From Streptomyces sp. Ru71 (lineage in GTDB: Bacteria; Actinomycetota; Actinomycetes; Streptomycetales; Streptomycetaceae): DNA of 56,134 nucleotides. The notes under the pieces are model-generated. The model searched no databases. It worked only from the letters and a program-made list of their open reading frames with translations, and was not told the origin of the DNA. Position 1 is the stretch's first letter. Every line of letters begins with the position of its first letter. Positions 25,380 to 32,994 of the stretch are shown one piece after another. Where the stretch lies: NCBI RefSeq assembly GCF_002920535.1, contig NZ_PQSS01000050.1:1-56134 (forward strand), in the 5' to 3' direction. The position numbers and the translations under genes are program-made.

Positions 25380-27572
25380 TTACGACGACGGGCTCGCCGA
25401 GGGCTTCTCTCCCTTTTTCAGGTAGCCCATGTCCTCGTACACCGGTGTCTGGAAACCGAAGGCTCCGGCGTTCGCGAGGGATTTCCGGGCGGCGATCAGC
25501 TGCGGGCGCTGGTAGAGGGGAATCGATCCTGCTGCCGCCCAGATGCGGGAGTCCGCCTTGCGGATCAGGTCGCGTTCCTCGTCCTGGTCCAGCGTCGCGA
25601 TCGCCTGGGCGAAGAGCTGGTCCACCTGGTCGGTCCCGACCCGCGTGTAGTTCTGCTCGACCGTGAGCGAGCCGTCCGCGGCCGGCACCGGCTTGGCGTA
25701 GATCGGGCGGGCGTCGGTCGCCGGGAAGGCGGAGACCGGCCAGGAGTACAGCGCCAGGTCGTAGTCCCCGGCCGCGATGTGGTCCTTGAAGTAGCTCTCG
25801 TCGGACACCTTGGTGATGTCGGTCTGGATGCCCACCTTCCGCAGCATCGCCGAGATCCGGTCCGCGACCTGCCGCAGCGTCTGCGACCCCGCCCCCGAAG
25901 GCAGCACGAACCGCAGCGTCAGCGGCTTGCCGTCCTTGGCCAGCACCCGCACGCCCGTCCCGGCCGGCGCCGCCGTCCCCTTGGGCGCGTACGCCCCGGG
26001 CGCCCCGCCCGGCCGCAGCTGCCGCTCGGCGTACTGCCGGCCGTCCTGCGCCAGGTGCCGCCCGCCGTCCTCGCCCTGCCCGTGCTGCCGCCCCGCCTTG
26101 TCGTCCTGGCCGACGATGTACGCCCCGTCGGAGCCGCCCTGCGACTCCTCGTCGTCCTTCTTGCCGCGCGGCCGGCCGTCCGGTTCCGCCCCGGCCGCCT
26201 TCTCCCCCTTCTTCTTCTGCTCCGTCACCGGCCCGCCCGGCACCCACCCCGCGTCCGCGAGCAGCGCCTGCGCCTCCGCCGTGTCCTGGCCGCCGAGCGC
26301 GCCGCTGTTGTCGGCGTAGTCCGGCTGCCCGGCCAGGGCCAGATGACTGCCGACCGGCTCGGCCGGCAGCCCCAGCGGCTTGAGCACCAGCTTGGCCAGG
26401 TCCTTGCGGTCGAGCGCGCGGGCCACCGCCCGGCGTACCCGTTCGTCGGCCAGCGGGCCGTCGGAGCCGTTGAGCGCCAGCTGGGTGTAGGCCGGCTCGA
26501 AGGACTTGCGCACCTCGTAGCCGCGCAGCTGCTCCTTCTCCTTCTGCTCCCGCGCGACCGCCTCGGTCAGCTTCTCCCAGGCCCGCAGCTCCTCGTCGCC
26601 GGGCTCGGCGTCGGAGCCGCGCTGCGCCGCCCAGGTCCGCAGCGCCTTGACCGCCGTACGCCCGCCGGGGCCCTGCAGCGGTCCGGCCGCTCCCCCGGCG
26701 GAGCCGGTGACGCGGCGGGCGTCGGCGGGGTCGATCTCGGCCAGGTCGACGCTGCCCGAGGCGAGCGCCTGCGCCCGCTTGTCGCGCGGGATCGCCGCCA
26801 GCACGATCTCGTTCAGCTTCGCCGGGTGGCCCCACCAGCGCGGGTTGCGGGTGAGGACGACGTCCTTGTCCTTGGTGTCGACCGTCTGCACCTTGAAGGG
26901 CCCGGCGCTGACCTTCAGCTTGCGCCGCGCCCCGTCGTTGAAGGCGTCCGGCGTCCCCATGACGTCCTTCGGGTACAGCGGCGAGAACAGGGACTGCCAG
27001 TCGGCGTACGGCTTGGCGAAGGTGACCTTGACCTCCAGGTCGTTCGCCCCGCGCTCGATCTTCTCGATCCGCTCGTACCCGGCGTTGCGGGCGGTCCAGT
27101 AGGCGGAGTCCTTGCCGGACAGGGCACGCCACTGCGCGGCGAAGTCGGCCGCGCCGATCTCCCGGCCGTCGCTCCACACGGCCTGCTGGTTCAGCTTGTA
27201 CAGCACGACCTGCTTGGGCTCGGTCTCGACGACCTTCGCGGACTCCAGGAAGTCGGGATTGCGCTGCGGCCGCCCCTGCGCGTCCGTCCGGAACATCGAC
27301 GGCAGCACGGCCTGCGCGATCCGCGTGGTGGTGGCGTCGGCGTCGGACTGGAAGGTGTTCAGGGTCTCGGGGACGGCGTCCACGGCCCAGCGCAGGGTGC
27401 CGCCGTCGGCGATCTGGGCGCGGGCGGCCCGGGCGATGTCCTGCCCGGCGAGGGGTTTGCCGGCCTCGTCCTCGGAACTGCAGCCGGTGAGCGCGGTCAC
27501 CGCGAGCGCGCCCGCGGTGAGGTAGGCGACCGAGCGCAGGACGGCGCGCGGTCCGACGACGTCGTGGGACAT
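25380..27572 (-). CDS. Orphan peptide-binding lipoprotein, ABC transporter SBP family 5
   Basis: A 730-residue lipoprotein with a Sec signal and lipobox LTGC (Cys31). The family 5 features are YKLNQQAVWSDGREIGAADF, SAGPFKVQTVDT and VRRAVARALDRKDLAKLVL. It is much longer than the usual 530-600 residues because of a hydrophilic insert at about residues 447-525, rich in Gly, Lys, Asp, Glu and Gln. The ATG follows GGAGGT by nine bases. No permease or ATPase gene is adjacent, so it either donates ligands to one of the nearby permeases or has a non-transport sensing role. I recall an equivalent gene between bldK/typA and sdh in S. coelicolor. The upstream region has two TGATCAC motifs. Confidence 0.88.
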   Translation of the reverse strand: MSHDVVGPRAVLRSVAYLTAGALAVTALTGCSSEDEAGKPLAGQDIARAARAQIADGGTLRWAVDAVPETLNTFQSDADATTTRIAQAVLPSMFRTDAQGRPQRNPDFLESAKVVETEPKQVVLYKLNQQAVWSDGREIGAADFAAQWRALSGKDSAYWTARNAGYERIEKIERGANDLEVKVTFAKPYADWQSLFSPLYPKDVMGTPDAFNDGARRKLKVSAGPFKVQTVDTKDKDVVLTRNPRWWGHPAKLNEIVLAAIPRDKRAQALASGSVDLAEIDPADARRVTGSAGGAAGPLQGPGGRTAVKALRTWAAQRGSDAEPGDEELRAWEKLTEAVAREQKEKEQLRGYEVRKSFEPAYTQLALNGSDGPLADERVRRAVARALDRKDLAKLVLKPLGLPAEPVGSHLALAGQPDYADNSGALGGQDTAEAQALLADAGWVPGGPVTEQKKKGEKAAGAEPDGRPRGKKDDEESQGGSDGAYIVGQDDKAGRQHGQGEDGGRHLAQDGRQYAERQLRPGGAPGAYAPKGTAAPAGTGVRVLAKDGKPLTLRFVLPSGAGSQTLRQVADRISAMLRKVGIQTDITKVSDESYFKDHIAAGDYDLALYSWPVSAFPATDARPIYAKPVPAADGSLTVEQNYTRVGTDQVDQLFAQAIATLDQDEERDLIRKADSRIWAAAGSIPLYQRPQLIAARKSLANAGAFGFQTPVYEDMGYLKKGEKPSASPSS

Positions 27573-27873
27573 CTCTGGAGTACCTCCGGAAAGCCGCGGG
27601 CGTTATGATCACGTTTGGCGGTATATGGAGCTGATCACACGTATGCAGATTCGATGCAGCCACTGAAGAGGAAAGGTTCCGGCGACAGCGAGCGACACGG
27701 CGGGGACGGACCGTAAGGCCACTCGTCCGGCGCAACACACCGGGCAGTGCACCCGCACGCCTCCGCCAATCGGTGCACATCCCTTCCCAGCACAAGGTGT
27801 GACGCGCAACACTCGCAGGCGCATGAACGTTGCCACCCAGGGCCCGAGGGTCCCCCGGAAGTGAGGGCAAGTC
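27573..27873. promoter_or_regulatory. Divergent promoter region between the orphan lipoprotein and sdh genes
   Basis: A 301-bp region without a convincing gene. It holds a direct repeat TGATCAC at 27606-27612 and 27632-27638, separated by 26 bp, close to the lipoprotein start; between them is TATA-rich sequence (GTATATGG). Each repeat contains the palindrome TGATCA. Spacing of about two and a half helical turns would suit a dimeric regulator. On the sdh side I see no clear -10/-35 pair. Confidence 0.4.
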
Positions 27874-28161
27874 ATGTCCGTGCACGACGAACTCACATCA
27901 GTCCAGCGCAGCCTCGACGACCTGTACCGGTCGCTGGGACGCCTGGAGAAGCAGCTCGGCGGCGGCAGCCTGGAGATGCGCCGGGCCCGAATGGACGCCG
28001 ACCATCTGCGCGAAAGCGTCTCGCTGCTGCGCTCGGCCATCGCCCCGGCCCAGGCCGCGCGGCCGGAGGTGGTCGCCATCCCCGACACCCCCTACGACGG
28101 ATCCCTGTGGACCGACTCCGACGACGAGGGTCTGGGCGCCCGCGACCGGCACGCCCCCTGA
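27874..28161 (+). CDS. Small coiled-coil protein upstream of sdhCAB
   Basis: A 95-residue, cysteine-free protein. Residues about 4-60 have a heptad-like pattern (LTSVQRSLDDLYRSLGRLEK, then LRESVSLLRSAI) suggesting a coiled coil; the tail is acidic and disordered (DTPYDGSLWTDSDDEGLG). It has no signal peptide or membrane helix. The ATG has GAGG about eight bases upstream. It lies only 19 bp before sdhC, so it is almost certainly cotranscribed with the succinate dehydrogenase genes. I recall a homologue at the same place in S. coelicolor but no function. It could be an assembly or regulatory partner of the complex, which is inference from position. Confidence 0.8.
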   Translation: MSVHDELTSVQRSLDDLYRSLGRLEKQLGGGSLEMRRARMDADHLRESVSLLRSAIAPAQAARPEVVAIPDTPYDGSLWTDSDDEGLGARDRHAP

Positions 28162-28180
28162 CCGGACGGGAGTCCTGACG

Positions 28181-29002
28181 TTGGCCACGGGTACCGAACC
28201 CCGTCCAGGAAGCGGCGGCGTCCGCTCGGCCTCACGCGCCGCCATCGCCGCCGCGCACCTGCGCACCGACCGCTGGTGGCTGGCCCCGGCCGCCACCGCG
28301 GCCGGTCTGCTCGCCTTCGTCGTGTACTCGACCTGGCGGGCCTTCGTGAACGCCGACTACTACGCGGCGCCGTACGTCTCGCCGTTCTACTCGCCGTGCC
28401 TGGCGCAGAACTGCCGCACCATGCACGCGGGCCCCAACGCGGACGTCTTCGGAAGCTGGTGGGGCATCTCCCCGGCGATCATCATCCTGATCTTCCCGCT
28501 GGGCTTCCGGCTGACCTGCTACTACTACCGCAAGGCCTACTACCGGGGCTTCTGGGCGTCCCCGCCGGCCTGCGCGGTGCCCGAGCCGCACGCGAAGTAC
28601 ACCGGCGAGACCCGCTTCCCGCTGATCCTGCAGAACGTCCACCGGTACTTCTTCTACGCCGCGATCCTGGTCGCCGGGGTGCTGACATACGACACCGTGC
28701 TCGCCTTCCGCGACGAGCACTACCGCTGGGGCCACATGGGGCTCGGCACGGTGGTCTTCCTGGTCAACATCGTGCTGATCTGGGCGTACACCGTGTCCTG
28801 CCACTCCTGCCGGCACATCGTCGGCGGGCAGCTCAAACACTTCTCGAAGCATCCCGTGCGCTACCGGATGTGGCAGTTCGTCGGCCGGCTCAACGCCCGG
28901 CACATGCTGCTCGCCTGGGCGTCCCTGGTGAGCGTGGCGCTCGCCGACTTCTACGTGTATCTCGTCGCGTCCGGTGTCTTCGACGATCCGCGCTTCTTCT
29001 AG
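28181..29002 (+). CDS. sdhC: Succinate dehydrogenase membrane subunit (actinobacterial five-helix type)
   Basis: A 273-residue integral membrane protein with about five helices (about 36-50, 96-112, 155-172, 186-204 and 243-262). Length and order (membrane subunit, flavoprotein, iron-sulfur protein) match mycobacterial Sdh1 (Rv0249c-Rv0247c). It passes electrons from SdhB to menaquinone. Two Cys/His clusters stand out: C73-x4-C78-x3-H82 and C207-H-S-C210-R-H212. From memory, a mycobacterial Sdh1 structure contains a Rieske-type [2Fe-2S] centre in the membrane subunit, and these motifs are the obvious ligand candidates. The start is TTG (28181-28183) eight bases after GGGAG; no ATG lies before the first helix. 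Confidence 0.9.
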   Translation: MATGTEPRPGSGGVRSASRAAIAAAHLRTDRWWLAPAATAAGLLAFVVYSTWRAFVNADYYAAPYVSPFYSPCLAQNCRTMHAGPNADVFGSWWGISPAIIILIFPLGFRLTCYYYRKAYYRGFWASPPACAVPEPHAKYTGETRFPLILQNVHRYFFYAAILVAGVLTYDTVLAFRDEHYRWGHMGLGTVVFLVNIVLIWAYTVSCHSCRHIVGGQLKHFSKHPVRYRMWQFVGRLNARHMLLAWASLVSVALADFYVYLVASGVFDDPRFF

Positions 29003-29025
29003 AGATTCCAGTGAGGGACTGACCG

Positions 29026-30954
29026 ATGTCCGTGGTGGAACGGCAGCAGTGGGACGTCGTGGTCGTCGGTGCCGGCGGCGCCGGGCTGCGCGCCGCGATC
29101 GAGGCGCGCGAGCGGGGCGCCCGGACGGCCGTGATCTGCAAGTCGCTGTTCGGCAAGGCGCACACCGTGATGGCCGAGGGCGGCATCGCGGCGGCGATGG
29201 GCAACGCCAACGAGCACGACAACTGGCAGGTCCACTTCCGCGACACGATGCGCGGCGGGAAGTTCCTCAACCAGTGGCGGATGGCCGAGCTGCACGCCAA
29301 GGAGGCCCCCGACCGGGTGTGGGAGCTGGAGACCTGGGGCGCCCTGTTCGACCGCACGAAGGACGGGCGGATCTCCCAGCGCAACTTCGGCGGCCACGAG
29401 TACCCGCGGCTGGCGCACGTGGGCGACCGCACCGGCCTGGAGCTGATCCGCACCCTCCAGCAGAAGATCGTCGCCCTGCAGCAGCAGGACCACAAGGAGA
29501 CCGGCGACTACGAGTCGGGCCTGAAGGTGTTCCAGGAGTGCACGGTCACCAGGGTCCTCAAGGACGGGGACCGGGTCAGCGGGGTCTTCGGCTACGACCG
29601 TGAGAGCGGGCGCTTCTTCGTGCTGGAGGCGCCCGCCGTGGTGATCGCCACCGGCGGCATCGGCAAGTCCTTCAAGGTCACCTCGAACTCCTGGGAGTAC
29701 ACCGGCGACGGCCACGCCCTCGCCCTGCTCGCCGGCGCCCCCCTGCTGAACATGGAGTTCGTGCAGTTCCACCCGACCGGCATGATCTGGCCGCCGTCGG
29801 TGAAGGGCCTCCTGGTCACCGAGTCGGTGCGCGGCGACGGCGGGGTCCTGAGGAACTCCGAGGGCAAGCGGTTCATGTTCGACTACATCCCGGACGTCTT
29901 CAAGGAGAAGTACGCCGAGACGGAGGAGGAGGCCGACCGCTGGTACGACGACCCGGACAACAACCGGCGTCCCCCCGAACTCCTCCCCCGCGACGAGGTC
30001 GCCCGCGCGATCAACTCCGAGGTGAAGGCCGGCCGGGGCTCCCCGCACGGCGGGGTCTTCCTGGACGTGTCCACACGGATGCCGGCGGAGGTCGTCAAAC
30101 GGCGGCTGCCGTCGATGTACCACCAGTTCAAGGAGCTGGCCGACGTCGACATCACCGCGGAGCCGATGGAGGTCGGGCCGACCTGCCACTACGTGATGGG
30201 CGGCATCGCCGTCGACTCCGACACGGCCGCCGCGCGCGGGGTGCCCGGACTGTACGCGGCCGGTGAGGTCGCGGGCGGCATGCACGGCTCCAACCGGCTC
30301 GGCGGCAACTCGCTGTCCGACCTGCTGGTGTTCGGGCGGCGGGCCGGCTGGCACGCGGCGCAGTACGCGCAGGGCCTGGCCTACGAGCGGCCCCCGGTCG
30401 ACGACGCCCAGGTGGACGCGGCGGCGGCCGAGGCGCTGCGGCCGTTCTCTGCGGAGGGCGACGCGGCGCAGGGCCCGCCCGAGAACCCGTACACCCTCCA
30501 CCAGGAGCTCCAGCAGACCATGAACGACCTGGTCGGCATCATCCGCCGGGAGGCGGAGATGGCGCAGGCGCTGCACAAGCTCGGAGAGCTGCGGCTGCGC
30601 GCCCGGCGGGCCGGGGTGGAGGGCCACCGGCAGTTCAACCCGGGCTGGCACCTGGCGCTGGACCTGCGGAACATGCTGCTGGTCAGCGAGTGCGTGGCGC
30701 GGGCGGCGCTGGAGCGCACCGAGTCGCGCGGCGGCCACACCCGGGAGGACTTCCCGTCGATGGACCGCACCTGGCGCCGGGTGAACCTGCTGTGCCGGCT
30801 CACCGACCCGACGGGCGGCCTCGCGGCCACGGACCCGGGGCACGGTCAGATCACCCTCGAACGGGAGACCACCGACCCGGTCCGCCCCGACCTGCTCTCC
30901 CTGTTCGAGAAGGAGGAGCTGGTCAAGTACCTCGCTGAAGAGGAGCTGTACTGA
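29026..30954 (+). CDS. sdhA: Succinate dehydrogenase flavoprotein subunit
   Basis: A 642-residue FAD protein that oxidises succinate to fumarate in the TCA cycle. The Rossmann motif GAGGAGLRAA is at residues 15-24. The covalent FAD ligand is expected at His46 in KAHTVMAEGG. Substrate-site features are QFHPTGM, ESVRGDGGVL and YAAGEVAGGMHGSNRLGGNS. The C-terminal region (GHTREDFPSMDRTWRR) is typical of SdhA. The length matches mycobacterial Sdh1 SdhA. It follows sdhC by 23 bp and overlaps sdhB by one base (TGATG), indicating coupled translation. Confidence 0.95.
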   Translation: MSVVERQQWDVVVVGAGGAGLRAAIEARERGARTAVICKSLFGKAHTVMAEGGIAAAMGNANEHDNWQVHFRDTMRGGKFLNQWRMAELHAKEAPDRVWELETWGALFDRTKDGRISQRNFGGHEYPRLAHVGDRTGLELIRTLQQKIVALQQQDHKETGDYESGLKVFQECTVTRVLKDGDRVSGVFGYDRESGRFFVLEAPAVVIATGGIGKSFKVTSNSWEYTGDGHALALLAGAPLLNMEFVQFHPTGMIWPPSVKGLLVTESVRGDGGVLRNSEGKRFMFDYIPDVFKEKYAETEEEADRWYDDPDNNRRPPELLPRDEVARAINSEVKAGRGSPHGGVFLDVSTRMPAEVVKRRLPSMYHQFKELADVDITAEPMEVGPTCHYVMGGIAVDSDTAAARGVPGLYAAGEVAGGMHGSNRLGGNSLSDLLVFGRRAGWHAAQYAQGLAYERPPVDDAQVDAAAAEALRPFSAEGDAAQGPPENPYTLHQELQQTMNDLVGIIRREAEMAQALHKLGELRLRARRAGVEGHRQFNPGWHLALDLRNMLLVSECVARAALERTESRGGHTREDFPSMDRTWRRVNLLCRLTDPTGGLAATDPGHGQITLERETTDPVRPDLLSLFEKEELVKYLAEEELY

Positions 30955-31724
30955 TGAGCAGCTACCAGGCTCGCTTCAAGGTGTGGCGGGGGGACGCGGA
31001 CGGCGGCGGCCTGGAGGACTTCACCGTCGAGGTCAACGACGGCGAGGTCGTCCTCGACATCGTCCACCGTCTCCAGGCCACCCAGGCGCCCGACCTCGCG
31101 GTGCGCTGGAACTGCAAGGCCGGCAAGTGCGGGTCGTGCTCGGCGGAGATCAACGGCCGGCCCCGGCTGATGTGCATGACCCGGATGTCGGTCTTCGACC
31201 GCGCCGAGACGATCACGCTCACGCCGCTGCGCACCTTCCCGGTGATCCGCGACCTGGTCACGGACGTCGGCTTCAACTACGCCAAGGCGCGCGAGATCCC
31301 CTCCTTCGTACCGCCGCCGGACCTCGGGCCCGGCGAGTACCGGATGATGCAGGAGGACGTGGACCGCTCGCAGGAGTTCCGCAAGTGCATCGAGTGCTTC
31401 CTGTGCCAGGACACCTGCCACGTCGTACGCGACCACGAGGAGAACAAGCCGGCCTTCGCGGGCCCGCGCTTCCTGATGCGGATCGCCGAACTCGACATGC
31501 ACCCCCTGGACGCGGCCGAGGAGACCGGCCTGGACCGCAAACGCACGGCCCAGGACGACCACGGCCTCGGCTACTGCAACATCACCAAGTGCTGCACGGA
31601 GGTCTGCCCCGAAGGCATCAGGATCACGGACAACGCCCTGATCCCGCTGAAGGAACGGGCCGTGGACCGCAAGTACGACCCGCTGGTGTGGCTGGGCTCG
31701 AAGATCAGGAGGCGGACGTCGTAG
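30954..31724 (+). CDS. sdhB: Succinate dehydrogenase iron-sulfur subunit
   Basis: A 256-residue protein with three clusters. [2Fe-2S]: C54, C59, C62 and C74. [4Fe-4S]: C145, C148, C151 with C218. [3Fe-4S]: C155, C208 and C214, next to C213. It transfers electrons from the flavin in SdhA to the membrane subunit. The double cysteine KCC at 212-214 is as expected in this family. The ATG overlaps the sdhA stop by one base. Its last 20 bp overlap the 3' end of the convergent gene on the minus strand, and no hairpin terminator is apparent at this junction. Confidence 0.95.
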   Translation: MSSYQARFKVWRGDADGGGLEDFTVEVNDGEVVLDIVHRLQATQAPDLAVRWNCKAGKCGSCSAEINGRPRLMCMTRMSVFDRAETITLTPLRTFPVIRDLVTDVGFNYAKAREIPSFVPPPDLGPGEYRMMQEDVDRSQEFRKCIECFLCQDTCHVVRDHEENKPAFAGPRFLMRIAELDMHPLDAAEETGLDRKRTAQDDHGLGYCNITKCCTEVCPEGIRITDNALIPLKERAVDRKYDPLVWLGSKIRRRTS

Positions 31725-32886
31725 GCCGGTCGGCCCAGCCCTCCCGGTAGGCCGCCCAGTCGGCCTCCGTCGCCGCGAAGTCCACGTACAGGGCGACGCC
31801 GAAGTTCGCGCGGGCCGCGTCCGTGCGGGACAGGCCCAGGCGGACGCCGCGTACGGCCGCCGGGACGGTCTCCGCGGCGCCGCGGTGGCCGAAGCGGTTC
31901 TCGTGGTAGAAGGGCAGGCCCATCAGCAGGTCCGTGGTCGGCGGGGTGACCTCCAGGGCGAGGGAGGTCTGCTGGGCGACGTACCCGCCGTAGGTGCTCT
32001 GCCACTGCTGCATCGTGTCGTACGACATGACGGCGATCTGGTCGACGCGGCGCGCGACCTGGCCGAAGAACTCCTGCGACCACCATTTGGGGTGCCCGGC
32101 GAGCACGCCGAAGACGGAGTGCAGCCCCGGCAGGGGGTCGATCTGGTGCGCGGCGACGGACAGCAGCGCCCCGCGCGAGCGGGTCTCGCGGTGCAGCGCG
32201 TCGAGCAGGCCGAGGTAGTCGCGGTCGCCGGAGTGCAGGGGCTCCAGGTCGAAGTGGGCGCCGTCGAAACCGGCGTCGAGGACCGCGCGGGTGGAGCCCA
32301 CGATCGCCGCCCGGGTCGCGGGCAGCTCCAGGCGCAGCCCGTCCGGCCCCTCCGTGGCCAGCACATCGCCCAGCCACGCCTGCACCCGTACTCCGGGCAG
32401 TTCCCGGTGCACGGCCGCCACCAGCCAGCGCGCCCTCGGGTACGCCGACGCGGGCAGCGTGCCGTCGTGCTCCAGCGGGCCTGCGTGCACATACAGGTCG
32501 CGGACGCCGGTGCCGGCGAGGCGGTGGGCGAGGGCGGTGACGTCGGCGTCCTTCTTGCGGCCGTCGATCCACGCGTGGCCGAGCCACAGGGCGTCCCGGT
32601 TCCGGGTGCGGGTGCCGTCGGCGACGTCGCCGGTGTAGTTCACCCGCAGGGCGATCTGCGTGGCGAGCACCGGGAGCAACAGGAGCAGCACGAGGGCCAG
32701 CCCGGTGCGGCGGGCGCGGCGCGGCCACCGGCGCCGGGGAGCGGACCCGGGCGGGCCCGGCTCAGCGCCCTGCCGTCGCGGCCGGCGGAGCCGGGGGCGC
32801 GAGGCGGGTGACTCGGGGCCGGCGGCCTCCTCCGGTATGCCGTCCGGTCTGTCCGCCGGGTCCTGCGTACGCTGCGCCCGCTCCAT
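31705..32886 (-). CDS. Membrane-anchored GH18-like TIM-barrel protein of unknown function
   Basis: A 393-residue protein. The head of about 57 residues is rich in Pro and Arg, followed by one helix (about 58-75, LALVLLLLLPVLATQIAL) and an outside domain of about 310 residues. That domain has a glycosidase-like TIM-barrel layout: LYVHAGPL, GVRVQAWLGDVL, GFDGAHFDLEPLHSGD, VDQIAVMSYDTMQQW and LLMGLPFYHENRFGHRG. The FDLEP and MSYDT motifs resemble GH18 strands 4 and 6, but the full DxxDxDxE catalytic motif is absent, so activity is doubtful. The ATG at 32884-32886 follows GGGAGGGG by seven bases; a longer form (from 32982) is possible. It converges on sdhB with a 20-bp overlap. Confidence 0.8.
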   Translation of the reverse strand: MERAQRTQDPADRPDGIPEEAAGPESPASRPRLRRPRRQGAEPGPPGSAPRRRWPRRARRTGLALVLLLLLPVLATQIALRVNYTGDVADGTRTRNRDALWLGHAWIDGRKKDADVTALAHRLAGTGVRDLYVHAGPLEHDGTLPASAYPRARWLVAAVHRELPGVRVQAWLGDVLATEGPDGLRLELPATRAAIVGSTRAVLDAGFDGAHFDLEPLHSGDRDYLGLLDALHRETRSRGALLSVAAHQIDPLPGLHSVFGVLAGHPKWWSQEFFGQVARRVDQIAVMSYDTMQQWQSTYGGYVAQQTSLALEVTPPTTDLLMGLPFYHENRFGHRGAAETVPAAVRGVRLGLSRTDAARANFGVALYVDFAATEADWAAYREGWADRPTTSAS

Positions 32887-32994
32887 CCCCGTACCCCTCC
32901 CTGGTCCGTCCGCCCCACACCGGACGTCCCGTCCGTCCGCCCCCCGGACGCGTCCCGCTCGCGGCCCCGCATACCGGGTCATACGCTCCAGAAC

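Noticed and set aside
23299..27885. A single minus-strand frame of over 1500 codons spanning typA and the orphan lipoprotein
   Set aside because: Only the typA part has protein-family character; upstream of 25215 it is the wrong frame of the lipoprotein gene, which itself has lipobox, ribosome-binding site and family motifs.
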